A DNA stretch of 64,000 nucleotides from JAEUIG01 sp046349775. Its GTDB lineage: Bacteria; Planctomycetota; Planctomycetia; Planctomycetales; Planctomycetaceae. Shown here one piece after another: positions 35,329 through 42,710 of the stretch (within the stretch, counting starts at the first letter, position 1; the number at the start of each line of letters is the position of its first letter). The DNA is taken from NCBI GenBank assembly GCA_046349775.1, contig JAXMBS010000025.1, positions 8,029 through 72,028 on the forward strand. Reading direction: 5' to 3'. The notes under the pieces are model-generated. The model was not told where the DNA came from. It made no database searches and saw only the letters and a list, made by a program, of their open reading frames with translations. A program made the position numbers and the translations under genes.

Positions 35329-37562
35329 TCATCCAGGCTCAGTAGCACGTTCACGGGGACCGCATATGCCGCCCCATGCTTGCAAGTTCCGCTGCGGGAA
35401 TCTCGCCGCCGCGTCCGCACCACCAACAAGTGCAAATGCTGCATCCCTATCGCCCGTCAGTCGATTGTGCTCTGCAGCGTACAGTCGCTGCAACACCGAG
35501 AGTTCCTGGTCGCCCGGCGCACGTCCGACACATAGCCGGAATCCGCGGGCGATCGCCGCAGCCGGCGTGCCGTCAGTCTCGTCGAGCATCCGCCCGGCCA
35601 GGTACACCGCCGCCTCGATCAAGACCGGATCATTGAGCGTCACCAGCGCCTGCAGCGGGTTCGTCGTACGTTCGCGGCGCGTGCAGGTCGACGTCCGGTT
35701 CGGCGCGTCAAACATGGCAAAACTCGGATACAGCGTCCGCCGTTTCCAGTGTGTATACAGCCCGCGTCGATACCGGTTCTCGTCCGGGCTGACTTTCCAG
35801 GCAAAGCTGGCGAACTCGACGTTTTCCGACGTTCCCGGCGGCTGCCAGGGAAAGACGCTCGGCCCGCCCAGCTTCGTCGAGAGCAGTCCCGACGCCGCCA
35901 GGCGATGTCCCGCACGACCTCCCGCATCAACACGGAATCGCGGCCCGCGCGCCAGCAGCCGATTCTGCGGATCGCGCTCCTGCTGTTGCGGCGTGACCTG
36001 CGACGACTGCCGATACGTCGCCGAGCATGCCAGCCGCCGCAAGACGCGCTTCTGGCTCCACTCCGACCGACGGAATTCAACTGCCAGCCAGTCCAGCAAC
36101 TGCGGATGCGACGGCGGCTCTCCCCGTACGCCGAAATCCTCGCTGGTCCGCACCAATCCTGTCCCGAACAGCGATTCCCACAACCGGTTGACCGCCACGC
36201 GCGCTGTCAGCGGGTTGTCCTCGTCGATCAGCCAGCAGGCCAGCGACAGGCAGTCCCCCTCGCCGCACCGCGCGGCGTGCAGAAAACCGGGAACGCCGGG
36301 CTCGACCACCTCGCCATCCTCAGTCGCCGAACCGCGCACCTTGAGGTGCGTCACATTCGGCTGGTCTCGCTCTTCGAGCACGAGCGCGGTCGCTGTCTCG
36401 CCACAGAGCGGCGACTCCGCGTCGAGTTCGCTGCCTGCGTACTTCGGCCCCGCCACTTCTTCAATCGAGTTGTTCAGGATCGCGTACGCTCGTAGTACTC
36501 GCGTTGCGTCAGGGGTGAACTTGTGGTTGTGGCACTGCGCACAACTGAACGTAAGACCAAACCACGTCGAGCCGAGCGTGTTGACGCGGTCGACCAGCAT
36601 GTCGAAGCGATTCGTCGTCACATCCGGCGCGACGGCCGAGTTCCGCAGAAAACCGGTGGCGACGTGCTGCCAGTCCGTGGCGTCTGGCAGCAGGTCCCCC
36701 GCCAGTTGCTCGACGGTGAACTGATCGAACGGCAGATCGCGATTGAGCGCGTCGATCACCCAGTCGCGATACAGCCACATTGTCCGCGTCGCGTCGAACT
36801 CAAAGCCGTTCGTATCTGCATACCGCCGCTTTGAGTCCAGCCAGCGGATCGCCCATTTCTCACCGAAATGCGGCGATGCATGGCAACCGATCCACCAGCC
36901 GCTCGACCGCGCTCGGCGCGTCGTCGGCCACCAAGCTCGTCAACGTCCTCCGGCGTCGGCAGCAGCCCCAGCAGGTCTCCAGCGACAACCGCCGGATCGT
37001 CGCGCGATCGGCCTCGGATGCGACGCCAGGCGATCGACTCACGCTGCACAGGGAGACAAACGCGTCGATCACGTCTCGCGACCAGCCGGGATCCGCCGTT
37101 CTCGGCGGCCGCGCCGCGTGCGGTTTCACGAACGCCCAATGCCGCGCGTCCTCCGGCCTCGGCGCCCGCCTCGATCCATTCGCGCAATCGTTCGACGTCC
37201 CCCGAGACAGCGGCGACGCGCCCAGCGGCGTTTCGCACGGCCGGATCCTCGGCCGTGATTCGCGCCAGCAGTTCCGAATGTGCGGGATCGCCGGCGATGA
37301 TCGGCGTCGCGGCCAGGCGCCCATCGCACGGAAGGCCGAGCACGCAAGTCCAGACCGCAGTCGGCCTCCTGCCGGTCCGGCCGTGACAGCGATAGCAGTG
37401 GTTTGCCAATAACGGCCGGATGTCGGTGGCGAACTCCACCGGAGGTTCCGGCCGGTTATCGAATACGACCGGCGGCGGCTCGACCGGCGACGCGACATCC
37501 TCCGCCGGCGGCCCGGAACGGCGGCCGTCATCGGGTGCCGGAGAAGTCAATTCGCGGCACAC
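35329..37562 (-). pseudogene. planctomycete cytochrome PSCyt1/DUF1549/DUF1553 gene, N-terminal half frameshifted
   Basis: From 36780 to 35329 one open frame of 483 residues codes for most of DUF1549 and all of DUF1553 (PSD1), including FSCAQCHNHKF and NPLTARVAVNRLWESLFGTG, then RTTNPLQALVTLNDPVLIEA near the end. Upstream of 36780 the signal continues in shuffled frames: the heme-type motif CYRCHG in the PSCyt1 part, GDPAHSELLARITAEDPA, HWAFVKP, and ADDAPSAVERLVDRL. At least five indels lie between 36780 and 37562. The true start is not identifiable. The protein would be exported and heme-binding; its partner is the DUF1501 gene just downstream. Confidence 0.8.
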
Positions 37563-37917
37563 TTCGCGTGCATCGACATCCGCAGGTCGACGCTCGACCG
37601 GCCGCTCATCGGATCAGCGACCAGGGTTTCTGCCGCTCTCGGCGACCAGACTGGCGGTTTCGCAGCGTCGTCCCTCGAGTCGCAGCCAGAACAACCCTCC
37701 CCCGGCGCCGCGAGCGACCAGCGGGCCGCTCAACCAGTTGCCGCTCGAAACCAGCAGCCTTTGGGCTTGAGCGCCCCACGAGAGACAGGCGACGGCGGGT
37801 GCAGGGAACTGGATCGCAAGTTCTTCATCGTACCACCACGCCCGACCAGACGTCAACCACGAAATCCGCCAACTGGAATCCGGGTAGTGAGATGGTACGA
37901 AAAATCTTTTCGCAGAT
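37563..37917. other. unassigned stretch upstream of PSCyt1 gene
   Basis: No gene can be called. On the minus strand a frame carrying VACLSWGAQAQRLLVSSGNW runs through 37750-37860 and could be the lost N-terminal part of the PSCyt1 gene or of a repeat protein, but it breaks before joining either. Confidence 0.3.
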
Positions 37918-38156
37918 TCATCTAAACGGCAACGAAGAGACCAAGACCAGCGCGATACCCAAGACCATCGACAGCACGGCAAAGAACAACAACCAGCGAA
38001 ACGCCCAAGACCTAGCCGATTCCTCCGCTGCTTTCTGCGACGCTTGCCATTGTCGATTGTTTTCGTCGGTTGCTTCTTTGTTGGCGGCGAGGGCCTTGTG
38101 GCCGTTGTCCCGTATTTGGGTCAAAGCTCGATGATCTGACGCTCGGATTCAGTCAT
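37918..38156 (-). CDS. small bitopic membrane protein, probable one-base deletion
   Basis: An ATG at 38156 starts MTESERQIIEL and hits TGA at once, while in the next frame the text TQIRDNGHKALAANKE continues to a helix (WLLFFAVLSMVLGIALVLVS) and a stop at 37918. One extra T in the TTT run at about 38124-38126 would give a continuous protein of about 79 residues: charged helix, then one membrane helix at the C-terminus. A TTG at 38124 is the only start as written. It follows a terminator hairpin at 38167-38194. The family is unknown to me. Confidence 0.55.
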
Positions 38157-38323
38157 TGATTCCCATGAAAAACCCCCGGCTCATCACCGGGGGTCCATTC
38201 TACTACGCCATCGCTATCGTACGGACGATCCATCGTCCACAGTTCCTGCGTAATCCCCGCCTGCATCGCCGGGGTGAGCCTGTGGCGGCCTCCGGCGTTC
38301 GGCGGCGTGTTACAATCCGCCAT
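38153..38323 (-). CDS. 56-residue small protein with TPAMQAGIT motif
   Basis: The ATG at 38323 lies inside a CATG shared with the start of a plus-strand small gene. The protein reads MADCNTPPNAGGRHRLTPAM and then QAGITQELWTMDRPYD. It is a paralogue of the 42-residue protein at 39344-39472. In that paralogue the text ends with YDEVMA and a stop; here the alignment suggests a one-base insertion near 38207, so the last 16 residues are probably out of frame and the true protein about 40 residues. The motif resembles the C-terminal tail of some transposases, but the standalone ORF and its repeats argue for a small gene of its own. Confidence 0.45.
   Translation of the reverse strand: MADCNTPPNAGGRHRLTPAMQAGITQELWTMDRPYDSDGVVEWTPGDEPGVFHGNQ
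38167..38194 (-). terminator. intrinsic terminator hairpin, copy 1
   Basis: An 8-bp GC stem (38172-38179 with 38187-38194) is followed on the minus strand by a T5 run. It ends the 56-residue gene's transcript and directly precedes the next minus-strand small gene. Confidence 0.7.
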
Positions 38324-38620
38324 GCCCGCCACCCGCCGCCGCCGGTTTCTGAAACGCGCTGCCTGTATTACGACGGCGATCATGATGCTGTTGCGTATTG
38401 GCGTCATGCGTCACCAGTTATCCCGTGGTGACGGATTTGTGCTCGTTAGGAACCGATTGTACGCCCGACCTTTCGTCCGACTCCTGCGCGGCAGGTCGTT
38501 GAATTCGTGTATGCGCCGATCATCTTCTACGTGGATGCCGATTTGCAGTGCGGAGGCTGCAAAGGTACATGCAGTGGTGCGCGATCACGTATTGTAAAGC
38601 AATTGACCGTGACTGGGCAT
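38322..38620 (+). pseudogene. small membrane-protein family, copy 1 (disrupted)
   Basis: The ATG at 38322 starts MPATRRRRFLKRAACITTAI, with a hydrophobic stretch after a basic N-terminus. A -10-like TACAAT lies seven bases before the ATG. The frame then shifts near 38500 to VVEFVYAPIIFYVDADLQ and again near 38545 to RRLQRYMQWCAITYCKA. The shape (basic N-terminus, one helix, then Y-A-P/E-x-x-x-Y-x-D/E) matches the intact copy at 39792. Function unknown. Confidence 0.45.
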
Positions 38621-38624
38621 TGCC

Positions 38625-38900
38625 CCGCCGGAATCGTCAGACGCGCATTGATAGCGCTGGCAGTCGCGGTGCTGATGGTCAGCGGCTACGTCGGCAGTTG
38701 GGGGGCCTTGTTCTGGTGGAGCAGGACATTTTCGAACCGCGGGTCATGGGTTGGACTGCCACCGCCGATCAGACCATCTGCGCTTGCCTCGGCTCTACGC
38801 TGAAAGTGACCTGCCAGCGGCAAAGCAATGCACAACTTCGCTGCAGTGCTTTTGGCACAGATCGAGCAAGCCCAGTCTGCCCGGAGAGTCGCGTCACGAA
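38625..38900 (+). pseudogene. small membrane-protein family, copy 2 (no start, disrupted)
   Basis: From about 38625 the DNA is strongly similar to the intact copy at 39792: RRALIALAVAVLMVSGYVGS here against RRVVMALAVAVLLPVWYVGA there. The start codon and first codons are missing, and the frame is fused to copy 1. Downstream, RLYAESDLPAAKQ (around 38790) matches YAESDMLGAEA of the intact copy but in another frame. Confidence 0.45.
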
Positions 38901-38971
38901 TAGCCACCACGCCCGAATTCCGGAGCGGCGAATTTCAAATGTCCACTACTGCCCACTGCCGGGTAGTGGGG

Positions 38972-39286
38972 TCATTCGAAAATCTTTCGCGGAATGAACC
39001 AGCGAGCCACGGCACGGTTTTCATTCTCCAAGTGCGCGATGACACCCTCGCAATACTCGCGGTAGCGAACGCCTTTGGCAGTTCCGGGTGATCGAAGTAG
39101 TAGACGAGCGGCGAATATACGATCTCCCAGATCGGCACGACTGCCGGAAGGTGGCGTTTACAGAGAGGCCGGAGATAGGTGCCCCGCAGAAGCGTACCCC
39201 GACGGCAATAGCACCGCGCCTGCCGTCCACAAGGCGATGCGTTTCAAGAGCTGACGGTGTTTGCGAGATTCCGCCATGTCCCACAT
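38972..39286 (-). pseudogene. small membrane-protein family, copy 3 (minus strand, frameshifted)
   Basis: The ATG at 39286 (or 39277) begins MAESRKHRQLLKRIALWTAG and a helix. A shift near 39215 leads to TYLRPLCKRHLPAVVPIWEI and YSPLVYYFDHPELP, and a second shift near 39070 to GVRYREYCEGVIAHLENENR and the C-terminus RWFIPRKIFE with TGA at 38972-38974. The basic N-terminus, helix and YSPLVYYFDH block fit the family. A -10-like TACAAT lies just before the first ATG, right after the terminator hairpin of copy 2. Confidence 0.5.
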
Positions 39287-39327
39287 TGTACCACGGGCGC
39301 ATGAAAAGCCCCGCCAGACCGGCGGGG
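39287..39327 (-). repeat. hairpin-plus-spacer repeat, copy A (with terminator)
   Basis: A 7-bp GC stem (39309-39315 with 39321-39327) is followed on the minus strand by T4 and the spacer CATGCGCCCGTGGTA. The same hairpin and spacer recur at 39724-39768 with only a few changes, so this is a repeated module that both terminates one transcript and precedes the next gene's -10 region. Confidence 0.6.
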
Positions 39328-39343
39328 TGCGGAGCGATTCGGC

Positions 39344-39472
39344 CTATGCCATCACTTCGTCGTACAGCCGCTCCATCGTCCACAACTCGCTCGTAATCCC
39401 CGCCTGCATCGCCGGAGTGAGCCTGTAGCGGCCCCCGGCGTTCACCCGCGCGCCAGCAGACATCGTCGTCAT
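39344..39472 (-). CDS. 42-residue small protein with TPAMQAGIT motif
   Basis: The ATG at 39472 overlaps the TGA of the upstream 75-residue gene (ATGA), so translation is probably coupled. The protein reads MTTMSAGARVNAGGRYRLTP followed by AMQAGITSELWTMERLYDEV and ends MA before TAG at 39344-39346. A terminator hairpin follows within 20 bases. It is the intact paralogue of the protein at 38153-38323. The C-terminal text resembles the tails of some transposases, but coupling and termination signals indicate a complete small gene. Function unknown. Confidence 0.55.
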   Translation of the reverse strand: MTTMSAGARVNAGGRYRLTPAMQAGITSELWTMERLYDEVMA

Positions 39473-39696
39473 GTACGAGCAGCTAGAAATGCCTTGACGG
39501 CAATCCTTGCCGCGTCAGCTTCCGACTGACGGACAACGATCTCAATGCCGTCAGAAGGCCCTTCCCCCCACATGTAGTACGTTCCGCACAATTTCGGACG
39601 GAAACCACGTTCGCGAAGATGGTCCACAATGGCCCACGCATCGAACTCATTCGCATACTTGACGATCACCGTCGGACTGTCTGGGTCTGGTTTCAC
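39469..39696 (-). CDS. 75-residue DUF2007-like protein
   Basis: A GTG at 39696 is preceded by a strong ribosome site (GAGGAGAAAGGAC), which decides the start over an upstream GTG/TTG. The protein begins VKPDPDSPTVIVKYANEFDA and continues WAIVDHLRERGFRPKL. It ends in a helix with EADAARIAVKAF. The alternation of a first strand, a helix covering 'which entity to read' and a C-terminal A-x-x-A-V-x-A-F helix resembles DUF2007/ putative signal-transducing proteins. It is coupled to the 42-residue gene. Confidence 0.6.
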   Translation of the reverse strand: MKPDPDSPTVIVKYANEFDAWAIVDHLRERGFRPKLCGTYYMWGEGPSDGIEIVVRQSEADAARIAVKAFLAART

Positions 39697-39723
39697 GTCC
39701 TTTCTCCTCAACCGACAAGGACC

Positions 39724-39768
39724 CATTCTACCACGGGCGCATGAAAAACCCCGCCGGTCTGGCGGGGT
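39724..39768. repeat. hairpin-plus-spacer repeat, copy B
   Basis: Near-identical to the element at 39287-39327 (same TACCACGGGCGCATGAAAA spacer and GCC-rich hairpin, stem 39748-39755 with 39761-39768). Here it lies between two divergent genes: the 75-residue gene on the minus strand and the intact small membrane-protein gene at 39792. Confidence 0.6.
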
Positions 39769-39791
39769 GTGGCTTGTGTTACACTGCTGCC

Positions 39792-40121
39792 ATGTCCGAC
39801 ACCCGCCCCCGCCGGTTCGTCAGACGCGTCGTGATGGCGCTGGCGGTCGCGGTGCTGCTGCCGGTGTGGTACGTCGGTGCGTGGCTGTCCATCGGGTGGC
39901 TCGCTAACGAAGGATTCATCAGCGTCACGACTGCGAAGATGATGCGTCCTGCCTTCGCGCCGATCCTGGTCTATGCCGAGTCGGACATGCTTGGGGCAGA
40001 GGCTATCGCTGCGGCGTATTGGGTAGTGAACCCGCCGAACAATACCACGTTCGTCAGTGGCAGGGGCTGGCCCGTTTACTCCATCCGTCCATATTGCCCG
40101 TTGCAGCCGAGTCGCCGATAG
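39792..40121 (+). CDS. small membrane-protein family, intact copy 4
   Basis: The ATG at 39792 opens a 109-residue protein: basic N-terminus MSDTRPRRFVRR, one membrane helix (VVMALAVAVLLPVWYVGAWL), then a C-terminal part with LVYAESDMLGAEAIAAAYWV. A -10-like TACACT lies 10 bases upstream. It is the best-preserved member of a family with three disrupted copies at 38322-39286. The last 30 residues may be out of frame, because the other copies end sooner. Function unknown; membrane topology suggests the C-terminus faces the periplasm or a paryphoplasm-like space. Confidence 0.55.
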   Translation: MSDTRPRRFVRRVVMALAVAVLLPVWYVGAWLSIGWLANEGFISVTTAKMMRPAFAPILVYAESDMLGAEAIAAAYWVVNPPNNTTFVSGRGWPVYSIRPYCPLQPSRR

Positions 40122-40290
40122 CCACCCGCGTGTTGAATTCCGTCCGGGCGAATTCCAAATCAGGACACTACCCGGCCGGCGCCTCCTGCACGTCGGCATT
40201 GAACGCCGCCCGCCGGGCTGGTAGATTTCGCGGTTCACCACCGCAATTTGCAGCCGAAATCAGTCCAACCGCAAAGGGAGCCGTCGCTCG

Positions 40291-40377
40291 ATGGGTGTCA
40301 AGCAGTCCGGGAAAGGTCGTCGCAAGCTGGGTCGTAAGAAGCGCCGGAACCGAGCCAAGATCCGGCATCGCAAGTAG
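40291..40377 (+). CDS. 28-residue Arg/Lys-rich protein
   Basis: An ATG at 40291, with AAAGGGAG 11 bases upstream, starts a 28-codon gene ending at TAG 40375-40377. The product reads MGVKQSGKGRRKLGRKKRRN and continues RAKIRHRK; 15 of 28 residues are basic. The composition and the K-x-R-R-K-L-x-R-K-K-R pattern resemble the very small ribosome-associated proteins of the AURKAIP1/COX24 (mS38-like) class found in several phyla. That assignment is a guess; a nucleic-acid or ribosome role is likely from charge alone. Confidence 0.6.
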   Translation: MGVKQSGKGRRKLGRKKRRNRAKIRHRK

Positions 40378-40582
40378 CGGTCGGGGCAGCGTCCTCGCTT
40401 GACCTTGCGAAACAGGCAAGCGTCTACTCTCACGTCACGCATCGTTGACGGAGTTCTATGCGCTCCCGCTGGCTGTCATCAGGCGGCGTGTCGACGTTCT
40501 CAGCCCACCACGCCTGCGCTGAGACAAGCGGGCGCAGCGGGGCCGCCTGAAGGCGGAACTTCGAAGAGCGGAACTCCAGCGG

Positions 40583-42301
40583 TCAGTCGCGCTCCGGCTG
40601 ATCGGCCTGCGGCTCGACCTGTTGTGCGGTCACGAGCACCAGCAGGCACTTGCTCCCGCCGCCGGCCGGAGTCGAGTTCATCGCGATCGCCACGGTCTCG
40701 CCGAAATGCGTCTCGATGTCCGAATGGAACCGGCGGGTCGTCAGCCCAGGCACAACGATGCCCCCCACCGCAGCCGAATTCTCGAAATCACGGTCGGAAA
40801 CTTCCGTCTCCAGATTCAGACGAACCTTACCGTCCCCCTGCACGAACGGCACGGCCTGCATCATCACGCCGAAGTTTCTCCAACTCACCCGGGCCTGCGA
40901 TTTTGAACCGCCGCTGTCGGCCGGGACCAGAATCGGAAACTCGCCGCCGTTGTGGAGGCTCGCCGGACGGCCATTCATTGTCAGGATCACCGGTTCCGCC
41001 AGGGTCTTCAGTTCGCCGCACGGATGCGCTTGCATCGCTTCGAGGGCATGCGCCAATTCGTCTCCGCTGAGCAGCCGCGAAGGCGCGCTGATCGACGAGC
41101 ACGGCTGTCCTGTCAGAACGTGGATTCCCGGCTGCTGAAATGCAGCCACGTCCTCGCCCGCCTCGCAATCCGACGGTAGCGACAGTTCCATGACCCGGCA
41201 GCGGATCTGGATCATCTGGTACTGGCCGGTCAGTGCTTCCAGTTCGGCGATTTCCTGTTGCAGCCGTTCGAGTTCCTGGCGTTTTTCGGTCAGCAGCCGC
41301 GTGCTGGCGCTCTGAATAGCCTCCGCTTCGACGCGGAACAGCTTGGCTTCGTCTTCATAGCCGGCCCCGGCCAGGTGCCGCGCCGCTTCGAGCAAGTGCT
41401 CGACTTTCGCCTTCAGCGGCGGTTCCGCGTGTGAACAGGAGTCCCCGATGATGGTCGCGTTTGTCGCGTCAATCGCGGCGATCGGCAATCCGGGCGGCGG
41501 TTCAGGGACGTGGGCGGCGACGTGCTCTTCGCAATCGGTCTCGCATTCGATCAACTGCCCTGCTTCGGCGATCGGCTGACCGGCTTCTCCCAGCGTGGGA
41601 ACCTCCGCCGAGAGGATGTACAGTCCATCCGTCCGCGACCCCGGCGTCCAGATGCGTGTCCCGCCCGGCAGCCTATGCAGCCGCAGCACTCCCGGCGGCA
41701 TGGGTCGAGCCGGCGCGTCGTTCCGGACTGTTGACGGTTCACCACAATCATCGGCAGCGCAGGCCGTCGCCTCGCCGCAACATTCCCCGGACTCCGCCAT
41801 GAGGACGTCGATCGGCTGCTCGTCGGCGCTCACCAGCCGGAGGCAGCCGGCGGACCCATCGCATTGAATGAGAACCGAATCTCCTCCTTGCCAATCCGCT
41901 CCGACGCCCTGGAGGAAGAACATGCGGCGGGAGGACAACGTGTCGTCGTTGCCGTTCGGCAACATTCCGGCATCAATGACGAAACTGCTGAAATCCGCGG
42001 ACTTCAGCAGAATCCCGGTGTCATAATTGGACTGGCGAATCAAGCGCGGCGAGAATGGGAATTCGCGCTCCTGGTGGCCAAAAAGAGAATCGATCGCATT
42101 CGAGAGATACGACGCATTCGAATGGTCGAACAACGGCAATCCGGAAATCCAGGTCTGAGGCGAAGCCACAAACGAAGGGGCGACTGACCCGGTGGGTTGA
42201 CCCACGATAATATCGATCGCCGCAGGGCTGCCATCATCCGCAGCGTGCGCACTGATACAGAACAGGACCGTCAGCAGGCTGGCCGCGATGCGAAGCGACA
42301 T
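40583..42301 (-). CDS. secreted protein with C-terminal secretin-like domain
   Basis: The protein has 572 residues with a clean signal peptide (SLRIAASLLTVLFCISAHAA). The N-terminal 300 residues are unassigned and cysteine-rich in places (CCGEATACAADDCGE). A coiled coil follows (LLTEKRQELERLQQEIAELE). From about residue 430 the sequence reads like the C-terminal core of type II/III and pilus (CpaC/RcpA) secretins: KTLAEPVILTMNGRPASLHN, GGEFPILVP, FGVMMQAVPFVQGDGKVRLN and VVPGLTTRRFHSDIETHFGE. No N0/N1 domains and no other secretion genes are visible nearby. Similar orphan secretin-domain proteins occur in planctomycetes. It is divergent from the FHA/sigma-54 activator gene. Confidence 0.7.
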   Translation of the reverse strand: MSLRIAASLLTVLFCISAHAADDGSPAAIDIIVGQPTGSVAPSFVASPQTWISGLPLFDHSNASYLSNAIDSLFGHQEREFPFSPRLIRQSNYDTGILLKSADFSSFVIDAGMLPNGNDDTLSSRRMFFLQGVGADWQGGDSVLIQCDGSAGCLRLVSADEQPIDVLMAESGECCGEATACAADDCGEPSTVRNDAPARPMPPGVLRLHRLPGGTRIWTPGSRTDGLYILSAEVPTLGEAGQPIAEAGQLIECETDCEEHVAAHVPEPPPGLPIAAIDATNATIIGDSCSHAEPPLKAKVEHLLEAARHLAGAGYEDEAKLFRVEAEAIQSASTRLLTEKRQELERLQQEIAELEALTGQYQMIQIRCRVMELSLPSDCEAGEDVAAFQQPGIHVLTGQPCSSISAPSRLLSGDELAHALEAMQAHPCGELKTLAEPVILTMNGRPASLHNGGEFPILVPADSGGSKSQARVSWRNFGVMMQAVPFVQGDGKVRLNLETEVSDRDFENSAAVGGIVVPGLTTRRFHSDIETHFGETVAIAMNSTPAGGGSKCLLVLVTAQQVEPQADQPERD

Positions 42302-42710
42302 GGAACCGCCCTTCAGAGACGTGAAGAACCCGCGCTGATGCAGCGACGGCCGGCCATGTACGCCAAACGGGAAAACAGGTCAACGGCAAAATCGGCCGGT
42401 GCCGACGCGAGCCTGCCGAACAGATCACGAGATTTCGGGGAATTGTGAGACGTTGCCCGGCGGCCGGTGGCAGCGGAAGCAAACTGAGGTTGACGGCGGT
42501 CGGGGAAAGCCGGAGTGGGACGCTCCTGCTGCCTGCCGCCGACATTTGCAGGATGAAATATTAACGAGGATTGCGGCTACGGACGTCGCTCCGGTATGGT
42601 GCGGAGAGAGCTGCGGGAGCGAGTCTGCAATCGCCGCCGGACAGATCGGAGCTGGTCGCCACAGGCCGGTCGCGAGATTGTCGCCGGCATTGGCCCCGCG
42701 GCTGAAAGGA
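42302..42710. other. divergent intergenic region upstream of activator
   Basis: About 410 bases separate the secretin-domain gene from the activator gene. The plus-strand frame is open from a GTG at 42399 but carries no recognisable domain, so I treat it as non-coding. No -24/-12 site (TGGCAC-N5-TTGC) is visible here. Confidence 0.45.

Noticed and set aside
38153..40121. Integron cassette array
   Set aside because: The hairpins are short terminators with T-runs, no RYYYAAC/GTTRRRY ends are visible, genes point both ways and no integrase is present.
42399..42710. N-terminal extension of the FHA activator from a GTG at 42399
   Set aside because: The added 104 residues have no domain text, and the FHA domain begins normally after 42711.
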